Source: Pyxicephalus adspersus
Taxonomy: Eukaryota; Chordata; Amphibia; Anura; Pyxicephalidae
DNA: 64,000 nt
Direction: 5' to 3'
Assembly (NCBI RefSeq): GCF_032062135.1
Contig: NC_092868.1
Coordinates: forward strand, 50,077,163-50,141,162
A model generated the notes under the pieces. That model was not told where the DNA came from. It ran no database searches and was given only the letters and a program-made list of their open reading frames with translations. Numbering within the stretch: position 1 is the stretch's first letter; every line of letters starts with the position of its first letter. Both the position numbers and the translations under genes were made by a program. Shown piece after piece: positions 38,360-51,194 of this stretch.

Positions 38360-41300
38360 ATGATAATGGGTGTGCACTTCTTATATTCACTTTTTCATTT
38401 CTCTCTTGGATCGAAATGTGGGGAAAGGAGATATAACATTGAATTTAGTTCACCTGGAGATTTTGTCCTTGGAGGTTTATTCACTGTTCATGATGCCGAC
38501 GTCTCCATAAGATCAAAACCATTGATTGACATCTGTCAAAGGTTAGAACATTATATTTGTTGTACTTTCTGGTAACTATTGTTCCAACTACTGTAAAAGT
38601 GAATGAGATCAACAATTTTAAAATTATTATGTATTATTTTTATGTAGCCTATAACTGATTAGATTTATTATTAGTATTATTAATAATATTATTATGTGTC
38701 TCATATTATGCAACAGGATCCATAGTCATGTCACTAACTGTCCTTTAGAGAAGTTCACAATCTATGAAACAGAACGGACCTGATTTATTAAAGCTTTCCA
38801 AGACTGGAGAAGATAGACTATCATGGAAGAACCTCGGTTTTCCAGCAAAAAGAAAGGATCTGGTCCAGGACTGAAAATGTTTGCCTAATAAAAACAATTT
38901 TTTTTTTAAGGTTTTCCCATGATAGTCTACCTTCTCCAGTCTTGGAGAGGTTCAATAAATCAGACCCAATTATCAACATGATCTAAGGTTGGTAAGCCAA
39001 TAACAGTACCCAAATCAATCCCATACCCCAATGGATGCACATCTAATGATGTCTTATCATCACTTGACCATTGATGTATGTGAAACATCCAGTCACTGTT
39101 AATGAGTAGCTTTACCCATTGCCCATTACTGACTTCAGCAATTGGGAAGGGTACAGAATTTTAGTCCTAGTTTTTCATCATTGAGAACCAGCCTTCCATG
39201 TGTGTTGATTCTGATGACGTTGTGTTGAGTTGAAGCGAGTTGTGACTATCCAGTCTCGATGAATTTTGAGTTTGATCATACAAATTTAAGAATACATTTT
39301 TGAGGGATGCAAATTTTGTTTCCTGCTATGAGCGGGTTCTAGATGATTCTTTTGTAGTCACCACTGAATACGTCACTCCCCACACAATTTCATTTGATCG
39401 TTTGTCATGTGTCATACATAAATGGAAAGACGTTTTGCCCGACAAAGTCTAAATTGCCAATGGATTAATTATTTCACTATAATCCTCAATACTACGACTT
39501 TTCATTAGATGTTCATCCACTGAGTATGGATGTTTTTGGGATTTAGTTTGCTAGAGCAATGTGTGTCATAAATAATTATTTTAATGTGTTTGTTTTTATC
39601 AAAATACCTGTCATCACTTTTCCCATTTTTATTTATACAGCATTGCAAGAATTGTGGTAGTATACACCCCTCTTGCAAATCTCTTTGCTAAAAGAGTGGC
39701 TGATTCTTTTTCAATTATTTTTATTTGGATTTTGATAACAATTACAACGAAATTTGTATGTAATTAAAAAACTAGGTCATCCAGTGCATCACATCTCCCT
39801 TCTTCTTTTTTTGCCCTTTGTTTAGTCATGTGCATGCTTCAGGGATGTTTCATCACACAACGTCAACAGATTCAACACACACAGAAGAATGACTCTCAAT
39901 GACGACAAACTAGGACTAAAATTTTCTTCCCCACCCAATACTTTCTGTCAGTGATGGGTGATGGTTACAGCTGCTCATCAGTAGTCGTTGGACATTTCAC
40001 ATATGTCAATGGTCAAGTGATCATGAGACATTGGTGAATGTCCATCGACTGGGTATGGTACGGTTATGGGTACCATTAATTGGCTTCCCCCCCAAAAAAT
40101 AACTAAAGACTATGTTTAGATTTAAATAGGACTATGGTAGGGACATTGGGTCTGGACTAGAGAAGATAGACGTATCATGGGGATGTTCGGGGGAAGTCAG
40201 CAAACCTGAAATGGTCCAGGATTTAAAACATTTACCAACTATTAGCAAACTATTTTTAGGAAATCTATTTTTGTTTTACTGGATCACACAGGTTCTCACA
40301 TGATAGTCTATCTTCTCCAGTCTAGCTTGCAGAGCTTTAATAAATCAGGCAAATTACTTCATCCTGAAATACCTACTGAAATGTATCTCCCTGGATGAGA
40401 TCTTCCTTGATACTTCAATCTTTTCTAATTTTGAATTCATATCCTACCATGCACTATGATACCCTATGGGCACCAAGTAAGCGTCCATGGCAAATGGTCA
40501 CACTGTACCCTTCAAGAAATCAGAAAAAAGCCAGAACTCCAAGGTTAAATATTACGGGAAAACATTTAATGGAGTTTCATAGCTAAAGACATCAACATTA
40601 TGTTTCCGGGACCCAGTGGCCACCATCAAGGAATATATTTGGTTGGTTGGAAAGACAACAATTAATCTTTCCCCTGAGTATTCCTTTGTTTGGAAGCTCT
40701 CCTGAGCTCTCCTGTGCTCCCTTTATATATTGTGTCTGATTTGCATGCATTATGTCTTATTTGTTGATAACTTGTTTGACAAACCACCTTTAATATTATT
40801 TCTTTTTATTAATTAAGGGCCACCTTTAATTCCCATGGCTTTCATTTACTTCAGGCAATGAGAATGGCGATTGCAGAGATCAATAACTCCAGTGCACTTC
40901 TTCCCAATATTACACTGGGCTATGAGGTCTTTGATACCTGTTCAGAATCCGCTAACATCTATGGAACTTTGAGAATGCTTTATAACTCTTCACAGCCGTA
41001 TATCAAGATTCAGAACAACTTCACCAACTACAAACCAAACATCATCGCCTCAATTGGTCCAGATAGCAGCAGTTTTTTATTTGTGACTGCCAATGTTATG
41101 GCCTTGTTCCTCATACCAGAGGTAAGAATCATCTGTACTGGGGTATTTCTTAGAACTAGTAAGGAAAAAGAATGCAAATGTCTGCAGTAACAAATCTGTT
41201 TGGCATCTCCATAATGTTGTTACTATGAATACTTAAGGTTTATGTTGAGAGACATTTAGATGGTGGTCCAAGCCCATCCAAAATGAAATGGTGGCATATA

Positions 41301-44300
41301 CTGCCAGACCTCACATTGATTTGTGCACAATAATATTTTTCTATTTTTTATTGTACTCACTTGTTCAACAAACCAACTTAAAAAAGTAAGGTCATAAAAT
41401 AAATATCTGCTATCTTACAGAGCACATCTAGAAATGGTAATGGTAAATAAGTACTACCTTGGGGTTTGCCTTACGTCTTAACATAGCAGTGCACGTCCAG
41501 CTTCTAGGTACCTGACTTGCTACCTAGCAGGTGACGTTGGATTACCTGAGGCATGGAGTGTAAGAGAAACCTGGTCTTTACCAGAGTACCCCACAAGGGG
41601 TGATGGGCCAGCAAACCTAGTGGCCACTTGACTACCTTGCTGCAAGATATCACCAGGTCACAGCCATCAGCCTCTCCCCACCAAAGGAATTGCAAGATTT
41701 GAATGGTGCAAGAACAGCTGACAGGGCTGACAGGCAGTACAGAGATCATGTCAGGCAGGAATCATACTGAGGAATCGTTAGTCAGGAATCGTAATCAAGC
41801 CAAGGTCAGGACAGGCAATGGTCAGCAAATGGAGGTGTGAACAAGCCAAGGTCAGGGGAGGTAAAAGGCAAGAGATGGATTTATGGACAAGCCAAGGTCA
41901 GTCGTGGCAACAAACAGGAGATGGAGTTGTGGACAAGCCAAGGGCAGGGCAGGATACAGGCAGGAGATGGAGTCATGGACAAGCCAAGGACAGGCAACAG
42001 GCAGGAGATGAAGTCATGGACAAGCCAAGGACAGGCAACAGACAGGAGATGGAGTCATGGACAAGCCAAGGANNNNNNNNNNNNNNNNNNNNNNNNNNNN
42101 NNNNNNNNNNNNNNNNNNNNNNNNNNNNNNNNNNNNNNNNNNNNNNNNNNNNNNNNNNNNNNNNNNNNNNNNNNNNNNNNNNNNNNNNNNNNNNNNNNNN
42201 NNNNNNNNNNNNNNNNNNNNNNNNNNNNNNNNNNNNNNNNNNNNNNNNNNNNNNNNNNNNNNNNNNNNNNNNNNNNNNNNNNNNNNNNNNNNNNNNNNNN
42301 NNNNNNNNNNNNNNNNNNNNNNNNNNNNNNNNNNNNNNNNNNNNNNNNNNNNNNNNNNNNGATAGAGTTGTTTACAAGAAGCAGGAGACATATTCATAAA
42401 CAAGCTTAGGTCAGAGTCCATGAAGTCAGGCAAACAAACGCTGGGCAGACTAGCAAGTAGCCATGCTAAGGATCCAGCAGTTACTGCCAGGACTGCAGAG
42501 ACAGAGCACTAGGCACATACATTTGGGAATGACCACAGGCGGGCACACAACAGGTGAAAGCATGGTATGGTTATGCAACCTCCCAGGTCTGTCTGTTAGA
42601 CCCTGATCTGCCTGACCCTGATTCCTTCTACTTGCTTGTTTTGGGTACATATTCCACATAACAAATCTTCTTTAAAGGGAAACTGTAATGATTTAAGGTC
42701 TATTTTGCATTTTCATGTCTATAAATTGATGTTTTATATTTATTTATTTATTTATGTTTATTCTTTTCATTTTATACATTCATCATTTAACCATTGGAAA
42801 GGGGGTCCTGGAGCACTGTGGTTTTTAGTAGAAGCTGTTTTCTTTCAGATGTGCAATCAATATCCCAGATTGAGCCATACAGGGGAGAGAATACCATGGG
42901 GACAGCTCCTGAGAGTAGGTGAGTTTATTTGCAGCCCAGGCTGTATTTTGTTTTCTTTTAAAATTTCCTGGGCCACTTTAAATTAAAATTTAGCCTGGTG
43001 TTGGCCTTAAAAGCAGAAGCACAGTCCTAAATAAAAGAAAATTACAGCCCAAAACTTAAAAATAGGACAATTTTGCTGCAATGCTCACCCTCTATCTGTT
43101 ACTGTTCCCTACAGAAAGTCCTCTCCACTGGATGGTGCTATTTTACCAAATTAAATGAAGTCTGTGATCATTATGCCTTTTTTCTCCAAGCCCGGGGTGT
43201 CATGAGCACACCTTAGCTCTTATATGCGAACACCATTTGCCACAGGAGTACATAAAGTTTGTTAACAGGATATACATTTTACTGAGTGTCCTTGGCTTTT
43301 GTATTCCAGATAAGTTATTCTGCTTCCCATGTAAAGCTCAGTGTCAAGCAAATGTTCCCCTCATTCTTTCGAACTATTCCCAGTGACAATCTGCAAGTTC
43401 AAGTTATGCTGCGTTTGTTGAAGACGTTTAATTGGACGTGGGTGGCCATGGTTGGCAGCGATGACGTCTATGGCAGACAAGGGTTACAAGACTTAAGCAC
43501 CTTGGCGGCCAAAAATGGCATCTGCATTCCTTACCGGGGAATAATCCCATATACCACTGATATAACTTACATCAGGAAGATGGTGGACAACATAGTCCAG
43601 TCTCGCGTCAGAGTAATTGTGGTGTTTTCTGTAGCTCTCATTGCCAAGATGTTCCTTGAAGAAGCGATTAAAGCCAACCTCACCGGAAGGGTCTGGATGG
43701 GCAGTGAAGATTGGTCGGGGCAACCTGAAATTGCATCCTTGCCGAATATACAGACAATTGGCACCATTTTTGGGGTCTCAGTAAGCCAAATTGACTTTTC
43801 AAAACTCTTAGACTTTGAGACAGCCTACGTCAGAGCATTCAAATCTGGCGTGAGGGAAAACTGTAACCAGGCTTGTGATGAATGCCGGTCATTCACATTG
43901 CAAAATATGTCCATTCCTGGCCAGGTTGCCATGTCAGCCTCTTTTAATGTCTATGCGGCTGTGTACGCTATGGCCCATGGCCTACATGGACTGCTGAGTT
44001 GTAGGTCTGGGCAATGCAGGATTGGGACTTACTATCCCTGGCAGGTAAGTACACGTAAGAGCACTACAATTTGGATAAGCTGAACTGTATATAAAAGAAA
44101 CTTTCATTCATATTGGATAGGGTGAGGATTGGACTTTTGTAGGGTGAAAAGTAGCTGCAAGACTTCCATGGCATAGGGAAGTACAAACCCTTAGTTGGCA
44201 GGGGGGTATTTAGAGAAGCTACATTTCACCCAGAATGCTCACTTATGTATGAAAGTTAGCCAGAAAAGGGTGCTTACCTGGAATACTTAGGGACAATCAT

Positions 44301-47300
44301 ACTGCTGTATCTATCTCCAAATAACTTAAACATGGGAAAAACATTTTGCTCTACAGAAACCATGAGAAAGTTGTTTTGTGAGAACTGCTTTTGTGTTCAT
44401 TTCCCTCCTAGAAAGGGATTCTTGTTGTCTTGTAAATGCCTAACAGAATAGAATTTATTTTTGGTTTATGTTTTTGTGCTGCTTACCTATTGTGTGGCAT
44501 CGGACGCACAAAACAGACAGTTGCATTGTGTTACCCCAGACAGCAGCTCCAGCAGGAAAGGCTATCAGCTATTAAAAAGTACATATTGCAAGGTAAATAT
44601 TATTTTTTCAGCCAATGCTAAGAAAAACACATTATGTCACTACCACCTACTCTCAATATGACCATTATATTGCACATTTTCTTTATTATTTCATATTCTC
44701 CCTAATTGTTGAAAAATGACAGTGCAGGCGATGCAGAATGCATCAGTGCTCTGCAATAAGATTATGGGGAATTTCTTCACACTGTGCTTGGTGCACTTTG
44801 CATATTAGTAAGAAACTTTTGGGGCAGTAAATGGGTCAGAACCAGCATGTCCCGCCCCCCTTCCTAGAACAATACCCATTTGCAGTTGTAACCACTGTGA
44901 CAACCCTTGCACCATTGCAGGAACCCTAATAATGTAATCTGTAACTTTTAGCTGTCTCTTTCCTGCTGAATCATTTCTAACTTGAGATTTATACAATAAT
45001 ACTCATGATTTGCAATTGGCAGCTACTGCAACACGTGAAGAAGGTGAATTTCACTCTCTATAATCAGTCCATTTTCTTTGACGGCAATGGAGACCCGGCC
45101 ACGGGCTATGATATAATCATGTGGACTTGGAACAAAGAAATCCCAACTTGTAAAGTCGTCGGTTCTTACAGTAAAACCACACAGAGACTGCAACTCAATG
45201 AGAGGCTCCCATGGAACACCAAGGATGGTATAGTGAGTTAATGGAATGTTATTTTTTATGTTTTATTATACTTTTATGTTCTAAAGTTCTAAAACTGACA
45301 CAGTTTAACTGAAATGCAGCTTTCACATGTGAAACAAGATCAGCGATGTACAGTCGGCAAAGAAAGATTTTTGACTTATTCATGTGAATTACATACATTG
45401 CAACAATTCTTTAAAATATCATTGAGGTTTCATATAGATCCCACTTTACTTTTTCCTGCAATCTTAAACAGAGAACATTTTTAACAATATTTCAAAAAGC
45501 TTGTGTAGCAGTTATATGATATCATATGTTTTATATTGCAAAACATTTAGAGAACATATATTCTATTTAGAAAGGTTGTACCGATTAATAGCCACCCTTG
45601 TGATCCAAGGAAAAGTCTTAAGTATTCAACACTTTTGGAAGTGTCAGATGCCTTTGTCCCATATTGTGCAACATTGTTTAATCTTCTGATTCTGTAGTAA
45701 TGAAGGGGGTGAGAGGATCAAACCATAGGGAACACAAACATTTAGGGCCATTTTTTTCTAAACTTTGCACGGTCGCTTTAAGTGACTTTGCTGAGATGAT
45801 ATATTCATCAGCAGCCAAGTCTATCTCTTTTCCTCTGTAATGTTCACATTGCAACTTTACAAGAAACAACAGCAGATCTAGAAGCCATTTCAGACTTGTG
45901 GTTGACCACAGCATTCTGCCCCAGGCTCAACTGTGGTTCCAGAAGCCCCCATTCAAGTAAATGGAAGCTGTTGGGAAACATTTTGCGCATGCAGCTGCAG
46001 TGGATTTTAACACTTTTCCCTAATTAAAGAAGTCAGTTTAGATTGCAAGGTTCCTTTTCCTCCTCTGGAGAGAAGAAAGTTGAGAAGAAAAAGAGAAGAA
46101 GTGCAACACAGCCACAACTGAGTGCAAAAGCTTTTACCTGCTGTGCGGATTGCCACTCCTAGGCATGCGGTTCCAGGTTGTTATACACCTGAGAACTGCC
46201 AACTGCATGGTTTTCCAAGTATGATAGTGACCTAAACATACAAAAGTTCACTAAAAAACAACAAATTACATATATTATGCCTAGTAGTTCTGCCACTTAA
46301 GGGTAGTATTATGTGTAATGCTTTCTAGTGGAAATAAGTGATTGGGATGTAATTTCATGTCTCTGTCTGTTTTTGTTTGTTTCAATAAAACAAGAAGGGC
46401 TCAGCCATGTGTCCATCAACATTTCACTTATAAGAGTCTTGACTTAAGAGAGGCTTTCCAACTCTTCCTTCATTATACTTTACAGGTTCCAGAATCGTTT
46501 TGTTCTAAAGAATGTGGGAAGGGAGAGAGAAGAGTGCAAACAGGCTCCTTTGTTTGCTGCTTTGATTGTTTTCCTTGCCCAGCGATGACTTTCCTCAACA
46601 CAAGTGGTAACTTATTTTTGGTTATTTTATTATTTTAGTGTATCCCAAGCCATGTCTTCTGCAAGGGTTGTAAATCTTTCTGATTTTCATAGCTGTATGT
46701 ATTCCTATAATTCAAAATCACACTCTTTGATTGCCTTGGTAAAAGATCATTAGAATAAGCATCAACAATCTTCTTTATGTTGTTGCTATACTCATTGTAG
46801 AAAATGTAGAGGACCTCAAGAGCTCCATAAAGGTACAGAACAGAGTGAAAAGTAATAGTTAAATTAACAACATAGCAAAAAAATAGACAGCTTCTGTTCC
46901 ATTGAATGTTAATTGTTGCAGACTTGCCCTTGGAAGAACAAGGATCAAAGACTTAAAAACAATTGATGTCTGTGCAAGTCCAAGGCCTAACTTGATCAGG
47001 TCCTTTCTGCCACCAAACAAATGTGAAAGGTGCCAGGGAAGACAATATTGCCTCTATAGAACTTTGGTTTTGATGAAGAATTCTCTGAATATCGTGGGCA
47101 GCAAGGAAATCAAACAAATGGATCCTTTAAGTCAAGCCCAATCTTCCCTGGAGCCCAAATGAGTAGGCAAAAGAAGTCTTACTTTTGACATGAGCAGAAC
47201 TAATTCAATGTAAACGACTTGGAAAGAGAATATAGTAAGAAGACAACCAGCAACAAGGTTGATGGATACAGTCATAGATGGTATGAGCTTGTCATTGTGA

Positions 47301-49420
47301 AGACTCAAATATTGGAGAAATACTATCCATGTTTCAATCAGAAGTTAACATTGATAGTACATAATACTATTACATTCATCCTGGTGGCCTTTGTCACCAG
47401 GACTGAAGGTGATGGAGATGTTTGAGTCACAGGAACAAGCAAAGAGGAGGAATCTTCCAATGGGTAAACCCATTGTCTATTGAAGGCTTTCTCTTCTTCC
47501 GAGACATCTCATCTTATACCCTGTTATGTCTCAAGACAAATCTTCTGACATGTCTCAAAACAAAAGCCATGACGGGTATTTAGCTCTTCTTTGCTCTATC
47601 CAGGATTAGGGCAGTTTATTTGGGAGGCACTCGCCTTTACCTGCATTTAGCTCAATGGCAAAGTTATATTTTTATCATTCCTCCATCGTCCTCTGAAAAA
47701 TAGAATTCTCTTTAGATATACATATAATGATATTCTACTGATCAAAACAATTCTAGAAGTAATCTTCCACTTTAGAGAGAGACTATAAGCCTACCTGTAC
47801 AGCATGAAGCTAGGGAAATCTTTTCTCAAGAGCTTTCTGCTTTCTGATATCTAGCATAGATTCCCTGTTGTGCACTGTGGTTCTTCCTCTGAAATCCAAC
47901 ATCTCTAATGTGAAGGTGATTTTATTAATTATTTATTATTGTTAAACAGAATTTATATAGCGCCAACATATTACGCAGCACTGTACATTTAAAAGGGTTG
48001 CAAATGACAGACAAATACAGACAGTGACACAGGAGGAGGAGTGGACCCTGCCCCAAGGAGCTTACAATCTAGGAGGTGGTAGTCTTACACAATAGGAGGG
48101 GGATATGGAGTGGTGGAAAGTAGTGAGGGTTTAGGAGGCAGAAGAAGACGGCAGGCAAGTTTGAAAACATGGGTTTTGAGTGCTCTTTTAAAAAGGCAGA
48201 AAGTACGGTAGTAGCAAGCCAAAGAGGAAGACCATTTCAGGGATTCGGGGCAGCTCTAGAAAAGACTTGCAGCCGTGCGTGTGATGAGATTATCAATGGC
48301 AGAAGCCACAGCATATGGCAGGGGACATACAACCCAACACACACTAAAGATTTCCCTTGCTGCCTGTTGGAAGTATTCAGCATATTCCTTTACAGGTTGG
48401 CCGCATTAAGTACTTTTTATATTACTTTAAAGTTGTTGTAAGCATGGTAAATATTGTATAAATGCCAATTATTTCTGTTTTTTAGATCTTTATACCTGCC
48501 AACCTTGTGGATCTGACCAGTGGTCTCCAATGAGAAGTGACATCTGTTATAACAGAACTTTGGAATATCTGAACTGGACCGACCCGTTATCCCTCATCCT
48601 TGTATCTACCATTACATTGCTGATATTCCTAATCACTGCTATAGCCACTGTATTCATTAGGAATCTGAGCACTCCGGTGGTGAAATCAGCAGGCGGGAAG
48701 ATGTCTCTGGGGATGTTATTGTCTTTAGCTTTTTCCTGTTTAACTATGTATTGTTATTTCGGCAAGCCGGACATATTTACATGTATGGTGAAGCAACCGG
48801 TCTTTGCTTTGAGTTTTACCATCTGCTTTTCCTGCATCCTGGTCCATGCCTTTCAGATTGTGTGCATTTTCAAAATGGCCTCACTTATGCCAAAAATATA
48901 TGACATCTGGGTGAAGAAGAATGGCTCAGATGTTTTCATTGCTGTCAGTTCCACTATTCAGGTCCTGATCTCCGTTGTGTGGATCGTGCTGAAGCCACCG
49001 AGGCCTGTAGCAGATTATTCTACCTACGCCAATCAAATCATACTGAAATGTTCGGAGACGGTCTCTATAGGCTCCATCGCTGAACTAACCTACATCGGGT
49101 TTCTTTGCATGATATGTTTCATCTTCTGCTACATGGGGAAAGATTTACCAGCCAGCTCTAATGAAGCCAAGTGTATCTCATTTAGTTTACTGGTCTACGT
49201 CTTCTCCTGGATTGCGTTTTTCACCACCTACATTGTCTATCAGGGGAAATACCTGGAAGCCGTCAATGTTTGTGCCGTTCTTTTCAGTGTTTTAGGGATT
49301 CTCATTGGTTATTTTGTTCCAAAATGTTATGTTATACTGTTCAGACCAGAACTAAACACTACAAAACATTTCCAGGCAGCCATTCAGAACTATACCAAGA
49401 AGAAGTCGGCACAAGAATAG
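38360..49420 (+). CDS. Taste receptor type 1 (T1R) class C GPCR, copy B, tandem paralogue of copy A, complete
   Basis: This is a second intact six-exon class C receptor with the same intron phases as copy A. Exons are 38360-38541, 40818-41121, 43310-44044, 45023-45232, 46486-46606 and 48486-49420, encoding about 828 aa. I took the ATG at 38360 because it starts directly before a hydrophobic signal peptide; an in-frame ATG at 38333 adds nine residues. Exons 2, 4, 5 and 6 match copy A in length to the base (304, 210, 121 and 935). Exon 3 is two codons shorter. By eye the seven-helix exon is about four-fifths identical to copy A, while the flytrap exon 3 is nearer 55-60 percent. Glutamate-pocket counterparts are S145, S168, D188, Y216 and E295. 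Oddities are a Glu (E162) just before the ISY motif, where relatives usually have Met, Leu or Gln, and an exon 2 acceptor reading TTAAG. Intron 2 contains a VNTR and the assembly gap. ATTAAA at 49493-49498 may be the polyA signal. Confidence 0.9.
41795..42072. repeat. Minisatellite of about 36-42 bp running into the assembly gap
   Basis: Units contain GGACAAGCCAAGGACAGGCA and CAGGAGATGGAGTCAT and become more alike toward the gap. Similar but diverged text resumes after it (42361-42430). The open frames through this array are artefacts of the repeat. It lies in intron 2 of T1R copy B. Confidence 0.9.
42073..42360. other. Assembly gap, 288 N
   Basis: The run of N begins inside the minisatellite and ends in related sequence, so it is probably a collapsed or unresolved part of that array. 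No exon of T1R copy B is missing: exon 2 ends at 41121 and exon 3 starts at 43310. Confidence 0.99.
47925..48270 (+). repeat. Interspersed repeat family (GCGCCAACATATTACGCAGC), five copies
   Basis: The shared body runs TATATAGCGCCAACATATTA, then CAAATGACAGACAAATACAG, GGACCCTGCCCCAAGGAG and CTTACAATCTAGGAGG, with a tail of GGGTTTTGAGTGC and GCAAGCC. Other copies are at 1-115 (tail only), 12515-12665 (reverse), 55862-56130 and 60395-60790. Several begin after an ATT-rich microsatellite. It is non-coding. This copy is in intron 5 of T1R copy B. Confidence 0.8.
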
Positions 49421-49703
49421 AATAATGTTTTATGGCATCCAATGTCCAGTTTGAAATTTTCACCTGCCATCAACATGATGATAAAATACTTTATTAAACT
49501 TTTTAGTTTTTTATTATATATCATATTTCTGACCTATTAGTGATGGGTTAATTCTGTTTTTCTATGCAGAATAGGCAGATCATAGGTAAGATGGGCTAGC
49601 AGTGTGCATGACTTTCACACCAGCCTGCCTTTCAAGATCCCTCATCCATGATGTAAGCAGTAGGTTGGTTCTTGAGAGGAGTTTTGAAAATTTAAAAATA
49701 GAG

Positions 49704-50112
49704 GTAGTCCCCGGGATACATACAAGATAGGGACTGAAGGTTTGTTCTTAAGTTGAATTTGTATGTAGGTCGGAACAGGTACAGTTTTTATAAATGCAAC
49801 TAGGACAGATGTTTGTCTCAACATATTATTAGGCAGCGTGGTGTCAGTTACTGTATAAAATCCTTACTGTGAGCTAATCACAAACAAAGCAAAAAAAAAA
49901 AGAAAAAAGAAAAAAAGAGTTACACAAGATTGCATAAAGAGCTCACTCCCCTAAGATCACCCACAACCTCAGCTGTATTTAGCAAAAGATTTCTTCTGCA
50001 AGTCACGCAAACTGCCCCTCCAAGCCTCTGTCTTGCACACTAGCGAGCAGGGAAGCTCCATCCATATCTAGGAGCTGTCTGTATGTGGGATGTCCTTAAC
50101 CCGGGAACTACC
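49704..50112. mobile_element. MITE with GGTAGTCCCCGGGA ends
   Basis: GGTAGTCCCCGGGATAC near 49704 is inverted at the right end as AACCCGGGAACTACC. The interior has GTTCTTAAGTTGAATTTGTA and no coding frame. The superfamily is not clear from the ends alone. It lies downstream of T1R copy B. Confidence 0.65.
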
Positions 50113-51194
50113 TGTACCTTGATATTAAATTAAATAAATACAAATGGTGGGTCTCTGACAGTCATTCTTAATATTAAAGAGCTAGACAATGCTGGACTCA
50201 TCCATTAGGGAATAGGGTTGGTTATCTGACTTTCTGCAGCATCATGAATGAATGGAGATAGACTATCAAGGGGGAACCTGAAGGATCCAGCAAACCTGGA
50301 ATGGATTTGATCCAGGTTTGAGAACATTTGCCAAAGAATAGCAAATGATTTTTAAGGATCAATTCTAATTTTGCTGGATCACCCCTGTCCTTCCTTGATA
50401 GTCTATCTTCTCCAGCCTTGATGAGCTTTAATAAATCAGGTCCAATGTGAGAAGCTAACAGAGTACAGTGAAATCACAGTAAGCAATTACAGGAAAGAAC
50501 CCTTTGTGACTGCACAACTAAAGATAAGGCGGAAAATCAGCTTTAAGGATAGTTTATCTCTATTGTAAATGCAATTGTGGCACACATTGTCACTCTTATA
50601 TTGTTTCTATCTGCATACAGATTTTGTATTTTTGCTTTGTTTTTTTTGTTTTTTTTCCTTAATCAGTTCAGTGTGACATATTCATTCTTTTACATATCTG
50701 TGAATGTGCATTCTGAAATTTCGCCACCGGGTGGCACTAATGATTTATGTTTGCTTTGCTTTAAAATGATTACACAGCAGTTTCCATTTCCATCTACCTA
50801 TTTCTTGAGTAAATATTATCAGGATAATGCTACTCTGATTTCCCATGTTTTTCTAAAAAACAAACATAAATATATAGCATATATAATTGCTTCAAATGCA
50901 ATCTTGTTAATAAATTATTTCTTCATTTTTTTTTTTGTAGTCGTGATTACCTAAAATTGCCAAACTATCCTTTTACATGGCACTATTTTGCTTCCTTCTA
51001 TTATGGCAACTAGTTTATCAATTTTTTTAATTATTTTTCAGTTGAATTGAACAGGTTGCACACTGAAAAAAAAAAAGAACAAATGATAAAAAATGTCCAA
51101 AAAAGAAAAGTAGACAGGTAAGAGATCAGTACAGAAATGCCGCTTTACATGGCAATATTTGTGCTCAGGAGACCAACGCCTGCTTACACTGTGA

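Noticed and set aside
41818..42433. ORFs of 102-193 codons spanning the gap
   Set aside because: They consist of repeat units and runs of X through the N gap.
46902..47425. 86- and 68-codon plus-strand ORFs in intron 5 of T1R copy B
   Set aside because: They lie between well-defined exons 5 and 6 and have no recognised domain. They are possibly an old retroelement piece, but I cannot support a call.
22854..49420. Vomeronasal type 2 receptors or calcium-sensing receptor instead of T1R
   Set aside because: The C-terminal [17 protein letters not shown] tail, length of about 830, six-exon structure with T1R phases and the nol9 neighbour all fit T1R better. A tree is still needed.
50577..50954. 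125-codon plus-strand ORF, hydrophobic
   Set aside because: It is AT-rich and T-rich sequence with poly-Phe runs and no family signature.
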